NCBI GenBank assembly: GCA_025934335.1
Contig: JAICYG010000124.1
Location: forward strand, 1-8,067
From: Thermoleophilia bacterium
GTDB taxonomy: Bacteria; Actinomycetota; Thermoleophilia; Gaiellales; Gaiellaceae
Length of the DNA: 8,067 bases
Direction of reading: 5' to 3'
In this document: positions 1 through 6,132 of the stretch, piece by piece
How the letters are laid out: the number at the start of each line of letters is the position of its first letter
Position numbering within the stretch: position 1 is the first letter of the stretch
Made by a program: the position numbers and the translations under genes
Notes under the pieces: model-generated
Database searches by the model: none
Seen by the model: the letters and a program-made list of their open reading frames with translations, nothing else
What the model was told of the DNA's origin: nothing

Positions 1-456
1 CGCCGCTCCTCCGGTGCCCGGCCCCAGCGCCGGCATCGACGGCTCGAGACGAACGTCGTGCTCATCGCGCTCGGGGCGATCGCGATCCTGACCGTGATCG
101 TGATCTCGGCGTGGAAGGCGAGCGGCGGCGGCAGCAACTCGCCTGCGACGACGACCATCGCCGCTCCGACGACGACGGCCCGGCGGGCGCACGTGGCTCC
201 GCCACTGCTCGAGGTGACGGCGCGGCGGGGGCAGACGCACCTGATCGTCCACAAGGGGAGCGCGACGGGCAACGTCGTGTTCGACGGGACGATCTCGAAG
301 GGCGACGACCCGCGGGCGATCCGCGGCACGCGACTGTGGGTGTCGATCGACACGCCCGAGAACCTGCGCATCCGCGTCAGCGGGAAGCTCGTGCGCGTCC
401 CGGGCGCGCAGCCGCGCGTCGGCATCGTCACGAAGACCGGCTGGCACACCGCGTAA
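1..456 (+). CDS. RodZ-like membrane protein, C-terminal part (5' end outside window)
   Basis: The frame is open from base 1 to the TAA at 454-456, so the start lies upstream and 151 codons are visible. A basic juxtamembrane stretch rich in Arg leads into one hydrophobic segment (about visible residues 18-38, NVVLIALGAIAILTVIVISAW). A Gly/Ser/Thr/Ala/Pro-rich linker follows, then a compact beta-rich domain of about 75 residues (from LLEVTARRGQTHLIV to GIVTKTGWHTA). This layout matches the C-terminal half of RodZ-type proteins: cytoplasmic helix-turn-helix, one membrane pass, extracytoplasmic DUF4115-like domain. RodZ links the MreB cytoskeleton to cell-wall synthesis at the membrane. The HTH part would be upstream and cannot be seen. 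Its position directly before cinA supports the call, since the RodZ homologue ymfM sits near cinA and recA in Bacillus. The ATG at 58 is an internal codon, not the start. Another membrane-anchored protein with a similar outer domain remains possible. Confidence 0.65.
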   Translation, partial: RRSSGARPQRRHRRLETNVVLIALGAIAILTVIVISAWKASGGGSNSPATTTIAAPTTTARRAHVAPPLLEVTARRGQTHLIVHKGSATGNVVFDGTISKGDDPRAIRGTRLWVSIDTPENLRIRVSGKLVRVPGAQPRVGIVTKTGWHTA

Positions 457-1709
457 TGCCGCCGCGCGCGGCGATCGTCGCCTCGGGCTCGGAGCTCGTG
501 CGCGGCGACCGCAACGACCGGAACGGGCCGTTCCTCGCCGCCGACCTGCTGCGTCGCGGCGTCGTGCCCGCACGCATCACGGTCGTCGGCGACGACCACG
601 CCGATCTCGAGGATGCGCTCCGCGAGGGGCTTGCGTACGACCTGCTCGTCGTCTCGGGCGGCCTCGGGCCGACGCACGACGACCGCACGATCGAGCTGCT
701 CGCACGCGCGGCCGGCGTGGGGCTGCACGTCGACGAGGAGCTCGCCGGGCAGATCGAGCAGCGTTCGCGCATGGTCGCGGCTCGCCTGCACCGACCGTAC
801 GCCGACTTCGAGGAGGGCGTGCGCAAGCAGGCGACGCTCCCGGAGGGTGCACAGTGGGTGGGGCTCGTCGGCACCGCGCCCGCAGTCGTGCTGGCGCTCG
901 GCGAGCATGTGGTCGTGGCGTTGCCCGGGCCGCCGCGCGAGCTCCAGGAGCTGTGGCCGCGAGTCTGCGAGACGGCGCCGATGCGAGACGTGCTCGCACG
1001 GGCCGTGGCGGCGAAGCGCCGGGTACTGCGGATGTTCGGCGTCTCGGAGTCGGCGGTCGCGCAGGCGCTCGCGGCGGCCGGCGGCGACGGAGACGGCGTG
1101 GGCGTGACGATCTGCGCGCGCGACTTCGAGATCCACGTCGACCTGTTCGTGGCTCCCGGCGCCGACACGCGCGCCGACGAGATCGAGCGCGGCTTCGAGG
1201 AGGCCGCCGGTGCGTACGTCTTCTCGCACGACGAGCGCTCGACGGCCGAGCTGGTGCTCGACCTGCTGCGCGAGCGCGGCCTCACGATCGGCACCGCCGA
1301 GTCGTGCACCGGCGGCCTCGTCGCGGCGCGCCTGACGGACGTGCCGGGGTCGAGCGACATCTTCCGCGGCGCGGTCGTCGCCTACGGGAACGAGGTCAAG
1401 GAAGCGCAGCTCGGCGTGCCTGGGGACGTGCTGGCGCGGTTCGGAGCGGTCTCGGCGGAGACCGCGGCGGCGATGGCCGCGGGGGCGCGCGGCACGCTCG
1501 GGGTCGACGTCGCCGTCGCGGTGACCGGTGTCGCCGGCCCGGGCGGCGGCACCGCCGAGAAGCCGGTCGGGCTCGTCTTCCTGCACGCCGTCGGCCCCGG
1601 CGGCGAGCTCGCACGGCGGCTCGACTTTCCCGGTGACCGCGAGACGATCCGCCTCCGCTCGGCGGTGGCGGCGCTCCATCTCGTGCGCACACTTGTCACG
1701 AAGTCGTGA
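456..1709 (+). CDS. cinA: CinA family protein: N-terminal MoCF-like domain plus C-terminal NMN deamidase domain
   Basis: The product is 417 aa, the usual length for full CinA. Residues 1-165 form the MoCF/COG1058 domain, with GSELVRG (11-17), GGLGPTHDD (68-76) and the VGTAPAV...LPGPPRE region (138-162). Residues about 188-262 fit the KH-type linker domain (RRVLRMFGVSES). Residues about 263-417 are the PncC-type domain with AESCTGG (281-287, catalytic serine motif), Y310/K315 and VTGVAGPGGG (356-365). In this family the C-terminal part hydrolyses nicotinamide mononucleotide to nicotinate mononucleotide for NAD recycling. The N-terminal part is linked to ADP-ribose pyrophosphatase activity and, in naturally transformable bacteria, to competence. 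The start ATG is in TAATG, sharing one base with the upstream stop. No clear Shine-Dalgarno precedes it, so translation is probably coupled. The frame is open upstream to 111, but that stretch belongs to the rodZ-like gene. The first Asn of the usual N-x-N after the GTELL motif appears as Asp (D21). Confidence 0.93.
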   Translation: MPPRAAIVASGSELVRGDRNDRNGPFLAADLLRRGVVPARITVVGDDHADLEDALREGLAYDLLVVSGGLGPTHDDRTIELLARAAGVGLHVDEELAGQIEQRSRMVAARLHRPYADFEEGVRKQATLPEGAQWVGLVGTAPAVVLALGEHVVVALPGPPRELQELWPRVCETAPMRDVLARAVAAKRRVLRMFGVSESAVAQALAAAGGDGDGVGVTICARDFEIHVDLFVAPGADTRADEIERGFEEAAGAYVFSHDERSTAELVLDLLRERGLTIGTAESCTGGLVAARLTDVPGSSDIFRGAVVAYGNEVKEAQLGVPGDVLARFGAVSAETAAAMAAGARGTLGVDVAVAVTGVAGPGGGTAEKPVGLVFLHAVGPGGELARRLDFPGDRETIRLRSAVAALHLVRTLVTKS

Positions 1710-1710
1710 C
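1695..1710. repeat. Perfect 7-bp inverted repeat across the cinA stop codon
   Basis: The sequence GTCACGAAGTCGTGAC has 7-bp arms (GTCACGA/TCGTGAC) around a 2-bp centre and contains the cinA TGA (1707-1709). As RNA it would fold as a 6-bp stem with an AAGU loop. No U-run follows, so it is a poor intrinsic terminator. As DNA it has the size and symmetry of a repressor operator. It does not match the LexA box. It could also be chance, because the left arm encodes the last cinA residues. Confidence 0.35.
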
Positions 1711-1736
1711 GAACACCCCACCCGGTCGGCGCTAGC

Positions 1737-2270
1737 GTGGGCGGCGATGACCGGATCAGGCTCTTCTGCGCACTGCAGCTGCCCGACGACGAGCGAGCCG
1801 CGCTCGCCGGGTGGGCGGAAACCCGCCTGCACGGCCGCGTCCTCCGGGCCGTCGACCTGCACGTCACGCTGGCCTTCCTCGGCCACCGCCCCCGCGGCGA
1901 GCTCCCCGCGCTCGTCGCTGAGCTGCGGGCCGCCTCGGCCGACGCCGCGCCCGTCGACCTGCGGCCGCTCCGCTACCGCGAGACGAGAAGCGTCGGGATG
2001 ATCGTGCTCGAAGACGTGGGCGGCGCGGCGGCGGCCCTCGCGGCCGACCTCCAGGAGCGTTTCGAAGGGCTCGGCGCCTACCGCCGGGAGGCCCGGCCGT
2101 GGCTTCCGCACGTCACCGTGCAGCGCTTCCGGAAGCCGGCAGGAGACCGTGTCGAAGTGGCGAACATGCGTTCGATTCATGTCGTCCGATCGGCTCTCTA
2201 CCGTTCCCTGCTCGGGCCCGGCGGAGCCCGGTACGAACCACTCGAAACGGCAGCCCTAGGAGGTACGTGA
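1737..2270 (+). CDS. thpR: RNA 2',3'-cyclic phosphodiesterase (2H phosphoesterase, ThpR/LigT family)
   Basis: The product is 177 aa, normal for ThpR/LigT. It starts with the family pattern RLFCALQLP (8-16) and has the two diagnostic HxT motifs, H42-V-T44 (LHVTLAFLG) and H125-V-T127 (PHVTVQRFRK), which form the symmetric 2H active site. The family opens 2',3'-cyclic phosphates on RNA and can join or cleave 2'-5' RNA linkages in vitro; its biological role is uncertain. GTG 1737 is the only start codon available between the cinA stop and the conserved N-terminus, but it has no Shine-Dalgarno. A -10-like TAGCGT (1733-1738) overlaps it, and an ATG at 1747 is out of frame, so the 5' end is uncertain. 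The gene lies 27 nt after cinA and 3 nt before recA; cinA-ligT-recA is also the Deinococcus recA operon order. Its 3' part carries the probable recA control region. Confidence 0.9.
   Translation: MGGDDRIRLFCALQLPDDERAALAGWAETRLHGRVLRAVDLHVTLAFLGHRPRGELPALVAELRAASADAAPVDLRPLRYRETRSVGMIVLEDVGGAAAALAADLQERFEGLGAYRREARPWLPHVTVQRFRKPAGDRVEVANMRSIHVVRSALYRSLLGPGGARYEPLETAALGGT
2161..2174. promoter_or_regulatory. LexA (SOS) box for recA, inside the thpR coding region
   Basis: CGAACATGCGTTCG is a perfect 5-4-5 palindrome, CGAAC-N4-GTTCG. It matches the LexA site of actinobacteria and other Gram-positives. The centre ATGC also fits the RNRY of the Bacillus consensus. It ends 99 nt before the recA ATG and overlaps codons of thpR (about residues 142-146), where no operator would be expected by default. 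No other CGAAC-N4-GTTCG was found by eye in the window. Binding of LexA here would repress recA and recX until DNA damage. Confidence 0.78.
2176..2204 (+). promoter_or_regulatory. Candidate recA promoter just downstream of the LexA box
   Basis: A weak -35 TTCATG (2176-2181) and a -10 TACCGT (2199-2204) are spaced 17 bp apart and begin one base after the LexA palindrome, so LexA bound there would block polymerase. Both hexamers match the sigma-70 consensus at only 3 of 6 positions. The -10 keeps the T1, A2 and T6 that matter in GC-rich actinobacteria. A start near 2211 would give a leader of about 60 nt. Confidence 0.4.
2258..2264 (+). promoter_or_regulatory. Strong recA ribosome binding site
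   Basis: AGGAGGT, a full Shine-Dalgarno, ends 9 nt before the recA ATG at 2274. It lies within the last codons of thpR. It is the strongest ribosome site in the window, fits the high output expected for RecA, and fixes the recA start. Confidence 0.85.
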
Positions 2271-2273
2271 ACG

Positions 2274-3318
<1,045 letters not shown>

Positions 3319-3347
<29 letters not shown>

Positions 3348-3768
3348 CCCGATCGAGATCGCCGCCCGCGCGCTGCGCCACCGCGACCGCTCGCGGCGGC
3401 AGGTCGAGGAGCGGCTCGAACGGGCCGGCGTGGAGGAGGAACGGCGGGCCGACGCCCTCGAGACGCTCGAGCGCGTCGGCTACGTCGACGACGGCCGCTT
3501 CGCGGCAGCCCGGGCCGCCACGCTGGCCGCCCGCGGCTACGGCGACGAGGCCATCCGGCAGCTCCTGCAGGGCGAGGGCGTCGCTCCGATGCTCGCCGAC
3601 GGGGCCGTCGCGGCGCTCGAGCCGGAGCGGGAGCGGGCGGCGCGGCTCGTGGAGCGGCTCGGTGCCTCGCCGCGCACGGCGGCACAGCTGCAGCGAAAGG
3701 GGTTCGGCGAGGACGCCGTCGAGCTCGCCGCGGGGGCGCCGTTTGCGGACGGGGATCAGGGGGCGTAG
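3319..3768 (+). CDS. recX: RecX, regulator of RecA
   Basis: The product is 149 aa, at the short end for RecX. Three helical repeats can be read: about residues 10-60 (IAARALRHRDRSRRQVEERLERAG ... LERVGYVDDGRFA), 61-98 (AARAATLAARGYGDEAIRQLLQGEGV) and 99-140 (ERERAARLVERLG ... LQRKGFGEDAVELA). The GYVDD-xxFA and KGF patterns are typical of the family. RecX binds RecA filaments and limits filament growth and recombinase and coprotease activity. ATG 3319 is chosen over the adjacent in-frame TTG 3316. No strong Shine-Dalgarno is visible. The first 29 bases lie inside recA in another frame, so translation is probably coupled to RecA synthesis. The TAG stop overlaps a candidate promoter for the downstream region. 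Confidence 0.9.
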
Positions 3769-3771
3769 AGT
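3743..3771 (+). promoter_or_regulatory. Candidate promoter across the recX stop codon
   Basis: TTGCGG (3743-3748) and TAGAGT (3766-3771) are separated by exactly 17 bp. They match the -35 and -10 consensus at 3/6 and 4/6, good for a GC-rich genome. The TAG of the -10 is the recX stop. Transcription would start near 3778 and give rny a leader of about 250 nt, or produce a separate small RNA. No transcript data are available. Confidence 0.35.
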
Positions 3772-3791
3772 TCCTGGCCCAACCACGAACC

Positions 3792-3821
3792 TTGCACTCT
3801 GAAACCCAGTTTTGCCTGCAA
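3792..3821. repeat. Nested palindromic element (possible dispersed repeat or small-RNA hairpin)
   Basis: Outer arms TTGCA (3792-3796) and TGCAA (3817-3821) enclose inner arms TGAAAC (3800-3805) and GTTTTG (3809-3814, with two G-U pairs) around a CCA loop. As RNA this is one hairpin with a 3x2 internal loop. It is too AU-rich and lacks the U-run of an ordinary terminator. Its composition differs from the flanking genes. Only one copy is in this window, so calling it a dispersed repeat is inference. Confidence 0.3.
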
Positions 3822-3948
3822 AGCGACAACTTCACCGATCGAGTCCCAGTCTCATATGAAACCCGCCTTCAGTCACCGATTCCAACCGGCGTCCACCGAC
3901 CGGGTGCCGCCGGGACGCGCACGATCACGACCCTGAGCTGAAATCGCG

Positions 3949-3968
3949 GGGCGCGGCACGCCGCGCCT
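3949..3968 (+). terminator. GC-rich hairpin in the rny leader (terminator or 5'-UTR structure)
   Basis: GGCGCGGC (3950-3957) and GCCGCGCC (3960-3967) are perfect 8-bp inverted arms around AC, extendable by a G-U pair. As RNA this gives an 8-bp stem with a CACG tetraloop. There is no U-tract, which is common for GC-rich bacterial terminators. It stands 48 nt before the rny Shine-Dalgarno. It could end transcripts from recA-recX, or be a structured part of the rny leader. Confidence 0.45.
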
Positions 3969-4015
3969 GAGTTCTCGACCGGCGAGCGTTGGCGCCGTGC
4001 GGGCAGGACGAGCCC

Positions 4016-4021
4016 GAGGAG
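4016..4021 (+). promoter_or_regulatory. rny ribosome binding site deciding the start
   Basis: GAGGAG lies 6 nt before ATG 4028. It selects this ATG over the in-frame TTG at 3989, which would add a polar 13-residue extension ahead of the membrane anchor and has no such site. Confidence 0.75.
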
Positions 4022-4027
4022 CCTCGC

Positions 4028-5611
4028 ATGCTCGTTGCCGTCGCAGTCGTCATCGCCGTCGCCGCCGGAGCCGCCGCGACCCTCCTTTCGCTGCGGCTGA
4101 TGGCGGGCTCGCGGCTCGACGCGGCGCGGCGCGAGCGGGCGCTCCTCCTCGACGAGGCGCGGCTCGACGCCGAGGCGACGCGCCGCGAGGCGGCGATCGA
4201 GGCGCGCGAGCAGGCGATCAAGGTCCGCGGCGAGCTCGAGGAGGAGCTGCGCGAGCGGCGCGACGCGCTGATGAAGATCGAGGAGCGCATCCTCGCGAAG
4301 GAGGACGACGTCGACGGGAAGCTGACGGAGCTGACGCGGCGCGAGCAGGGGGTGTCCGATCGGGAGGTCCACCTGCGGCAGCTGCAGGAGGACATGAAGG
4401 AGCTGAAGGTGCGCCAGCGCACCGAGCTCGAGAAGGTCTCCGGCATGACGACGACCGAGGCGCGGCAGCGGATTCTCTCGCAGTCCGAGGAGGAGGTTCG
4501 GCACGAGCTCGCCGGCCGCGTCCGCCAGCTGGAGGAGGAGGCGGCGACCGAGGCCAAGCGGCGGGCGCGGAACCTCGTCGCGGACGCGCTGCAGCGGGTG
4601 GCGGCGAGCGCGGCCGCCGAGACGACGGTGACGCTCGTCGAGCTCCCCTCCGACGACATGAAGGGTCGCATCATCGGCCGCGAGGGCAGGAACATCCGCA
4701 CGCTCGAGCATCTGACGGGCGTCGACTTCATCATCGACGACACGCCGAACGCGGTCGTTCTCTCGTCGTTCGACGGCATCCGCCGTGAGATCGCGCGGAT
4801 GACGCTGCTCAAGCTGATCGAGGACGGGCGCATCCACCCGACCCGGATCGAGGAGATGTACTACCTGTCGAAGGCGGAGCTCGACGAGCACGTCCGGCAC
4901 GCCGGCGAGCAGGCCGTGTACGAGGCGAACTGCGGCGAGATCCACGAGGAGCTTGTGAAGATCCTCGGCCGGCTCCGCTACCGGACGAGCTACGGCCAGA
5001 ACGTCCTGCGGCACACGCTCGAGGTCGTTCAGCTGGCCGGGATCATGGCGGCCGAGGTCGAGGCGTCGGTGAAGACGGCGAAGCGGGCGGCGCTGCTGCA
5101 CGACCTCGGGAAGGCGATGACGCACGAGGTGGAGGGGTCGCACGCTGCGATCTCGACGCAGCTGGCGCGACGCTACGGCGAGAGCGTCGCCGTCTGCCAC
5201 GCGATCGAGGCGCACCACTACGAGGTCCAGCCGCAGACGGTCGAGGCGGTCTTGCTGATCGCCGCCGATGCGATCTCCGCCTCCCGCCCGGGCGCGCGCG
5301 GCGAGAGCCTCGAGCACTACGTCAAGCGGCTCGAGTCGCTCGAGCAGCTCGCCGCCGACCACCCCGGCGTCGAGAAGGCTTACGCCCTGCAGGCGGGCCG
5401 CGAGATCCGCGTGCTCGTGAAGCCGCAGGAGGTCGACGACGACGGCGCGGTGCTGCTGTCCCACGAGATCGCCCGAGCGATCGAGGACCACCTCGAGTAC
5501 CCCGGCCAGATCAAGGTCACGGTCATCCGTGAGAGCCGCGCCATCGACGTCGCGGGCAACAAGCTGGAGCAGCAGCGGCGCGCGCGCGTGGAGCGCGTCG
5601 ACGCAGCCTGA
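4028..5611 (+). CDS. rny: Ribonuclease Y (membrane-anchored endoribonuclease)
   Basis: The product is 527 aa, close to the usual 520. A hydrophobic N-terminal anchor (1-25, MLVAVAVVIAVAAGAAATLLSL) is followed by a long charged coiled coil (about 28-185), a KH RNA-binding domain (about 200-265, with GRIIGREGRNIRTLE at 213-227) and an HD hydrolase domain with the metal ligands H329, H358-D359 and D414. The conserved C-terminal block YPGQIKVTVIRE is at 491-502. RNase Y starts mRNA decay and processing at the inner face of the membrane. The C-terminus runs about 17 charged residues (NKLEQQRRARVERVDAA) past the usual end. The gene follows recX after a structured 259-nt gap and is followed by a hairpin, so it may be its own unit. 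The recA-rny proximity matches the Bacillus order. Possession of RNase Y is one reason to place the host outside the mycobacteria/streptomycetes. Confidence 0.97.
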   Translation: MLVAVAVVIAVAAGAAATLLSLRLMAGSRLDAARRERALLLDEARLDAEATRREAAIEAREQAIKVRGELEEELRERRDALMKIEERILAKEDDVDGKLTELTRREQGVSDREVHLRQLQEDMKELKVRQRTELEKVSGMTTTEARQRILSQSEEEVRHELAGRVRQLEEEAATEAKRRARNLVADALQRVAASAAAETTVTLVELPSDDMKGRIIGREGRNIRTLEHLTGVDFIIDDTPNAVVLSSFDGIRREIARMTLLKLIEDGRIHPTRIEEMYYLSKAELDEHVRHAGEQAVYEANCGEIHEELVKILGRLRYRTSYGQNVLRHTLEVVQLAGIMAAEVEASVKTAKRAALLHDLGKAMTHEVEGSHAAISTQLARRYGESVAVCHAIEAHHYEVQPQTVEAVLLIAADAISASRPGARGESLEHYVKRLESLEQLAADHPGVEKAYALQAGREIRVLVKPQEVDDDGAVLLSHEIARAIEDHLEYPGQIKVTVIRESRAIDVAGNKLEQQRRARVERVDAA

Positions 5612-5627
5612 GACAACATCACGCCCT

Positions 5628-5651
5628 CGCGGTGAGCGCGTTCTCACCGCG
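5628..5651 (+). terminator. Hairpin after rny, probable terminator
   Basis: CGCGGTGAG (5628-5636) and CTCACCGCG (5643-5651) are perfect 9-bp inverted arms around a 6-nt loop CGCGTT. It begins 16 nt after the rny stop. Only a short T-run (TTT at 5657-5659) follows, so termination strength is uncertain, but the position and stability fit a terminator or 3'-end stabiliser. It overlaps the most upstream candidate GTG of the next gene (5651), which argues against that start. Confidence 0.55.
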
Positions 5652-5701
5652 TGACGTTTGACGCTGCGCCGCACCTGGAACACGGTCGTCGGGGAGACGA
5701 T

Positions 5702-6082
5702 GTGACGCATCGAGCTGTTGTGGGAGGGCCAACGCCGGCGGACGGTACCGTTCGGATGGTCCGGCAGGCGATCGCCGCGCTCCGGGGCCACCCGCTCGTC
5801 GAACGCATGCGGGCCGGCACCGCGCGACGCGCCGCGCAGCTTCGGTTTATCTTCCCGAGGCTCGTGCGCCGACTGGCGCAGACGGTTGTTCCGGCGCTGA
5901 CGCTGCTCGCGCTGCTCACCTACGAACATCTCGTATCTGAAGCGGTCGCAACGGCCGCGCGCGTCTCCGATCTCGCAGCGGCTACCCGGCGGCGAGTCGC
6001 CCGAGAGCGCAAGGTGCCTCTGTACGCCGCGGCTGTCGTCGTCGCGCTGCTCCTGGGCTGGATCGTCGGCCGCAGCCTCTGA
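5702..6082 (+). CDS. Small membrane protein of unknown function, two predicted membrane segments
   Basis: I do not recognise this gene. From GTG 5702 it encodes 126 aa. A basic N-terminal half (Arg-rich around 38-58) leads to a first hydrophobic stretch (about 60-78, QTVVPALTLLALLTYEHLV). A charged, Arg-rich segment follows (about 86-104, ending RRRVARERK), then a second, clear membrane helix (about 105-123, VPLYAAAVVVALLLGWIVG) and the end RSL. By the positive-inside rule both flanking basic regions would face the cytoplasm. GC-rich third positions support real coding. GTG 5702 is preferred because GGGGAG (5691-5696) lies 5 nt before it. ATG 5756 (108 aa) is the main alternative, with TACCGT at 5746-5751 ahead of it. 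GTG 5651 is unlikely because it sits in the rny hairpin. Its place between rny and miaB gives no firm clue; no catalytic motif is visible. Confidence 0.65.
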   Translation: MTHRAVVGGPTPADGTVRMVRQAIAALRGHPLVERMRAGTARRAAQLRFIFPRLVRRLAQTVVPALTLLALLTYEHLVSEAVATAARVSDLAAATRRRVARERKVPLYAAAVVVALLLGWIVGRSL

Positions 6083-6119
6083 ACGCTGCCGGTCCGCAAG
6101 AGGTTCGAAGGTGGGCGGC

Positions 6120-6125
6120 TACCCT
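6120..6125 (+). promoter_or_regulatory. -10 element for an apparently leaderless miaB transcript
   Basis: TACCCT ends 7 nt before ATG 6133, the distance at which transcription would start on the A of the start codon. There is no Shine-Dalgarno before this ATG, which fits a leaderless mRNA as is common in actinobacteria. No convincing -35 hexamer is visible at 16-18 bp spacing. Confidence 0.45.
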
Positions 6126-6132
6126 TCCGCTC

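Larger units (their letters stand above)
3769..4027. other. recX-rny intergenic region: low-GC block, two hairpins, no credible gene
   Basis: This 259-nt gap holds no convincing reading frame. By direct count, 3781-3870 has 46 G/C of 90 (51%), well below the surrounding genes, and includes the palindromic element at 3792-3821 and an 8-bp direct repeat TCACCGAT (3832-3839 and 3873-3880). From about 3890 the composition returns to GC-rich, with a strong hairpin at 3949-3968 flanked by two CCTGAG copies (3932-3937 and 3966-3971). The rny Shine-Dalgarno closes the region. It may be a long rny leader, a small RNA gene, or a terminator plus promoter between two operons. Confidence 0.6.

Noticed and set aside
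111..455. Upstream extension of cinA to a start at 111
   Set aside because: CinA homology starts at ATG 456. The bases before it encode the RodZ-like domain in another frame, and the extension is low-complexity Arg/Asp/Gly/Ala-rich.
428..1360. Minus-strand open frame opposite cinA
   Set aside because: It is Ser/Arg/Pro/Ala-rich shadow sequence. cinA on the other strand has all expected domains.
1747..2001. Possible leaderless gene from ATG 1747
   Set aside because: Its translation is Ser/Arg-rich with no family resemblance and lies entirely inside thpR, whose two HxT motifs are in the other frame.
3989..4027. TTG start for rny with 13 extra residues
   Set aside because: No ribosome site there, and it would put a polar segment before the membrane anchor. 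ATG 4028 has GAGGAG at good spacing.
5658..5686. TTGACG (5658-5663) with CACGGT (5681-5686) as a promoter for the small membrane gene
   Set aside because: The -35 is good and the spacing is 17 bp, but the -10 lacks the initial T, and the implied start would fall on the ribosome site itself. Too weak to list as a feature.
3869..5929. Long minus-strand open frame (686 codons) opposite rny
   Set aside because: It is a shadow of the GC-rich codon pattern of rny. Its translation is Arg/Leu/Asp-rich low-complexity sequence with no motif, and the + strand encodes a complete, motif-bearing RNase Y.
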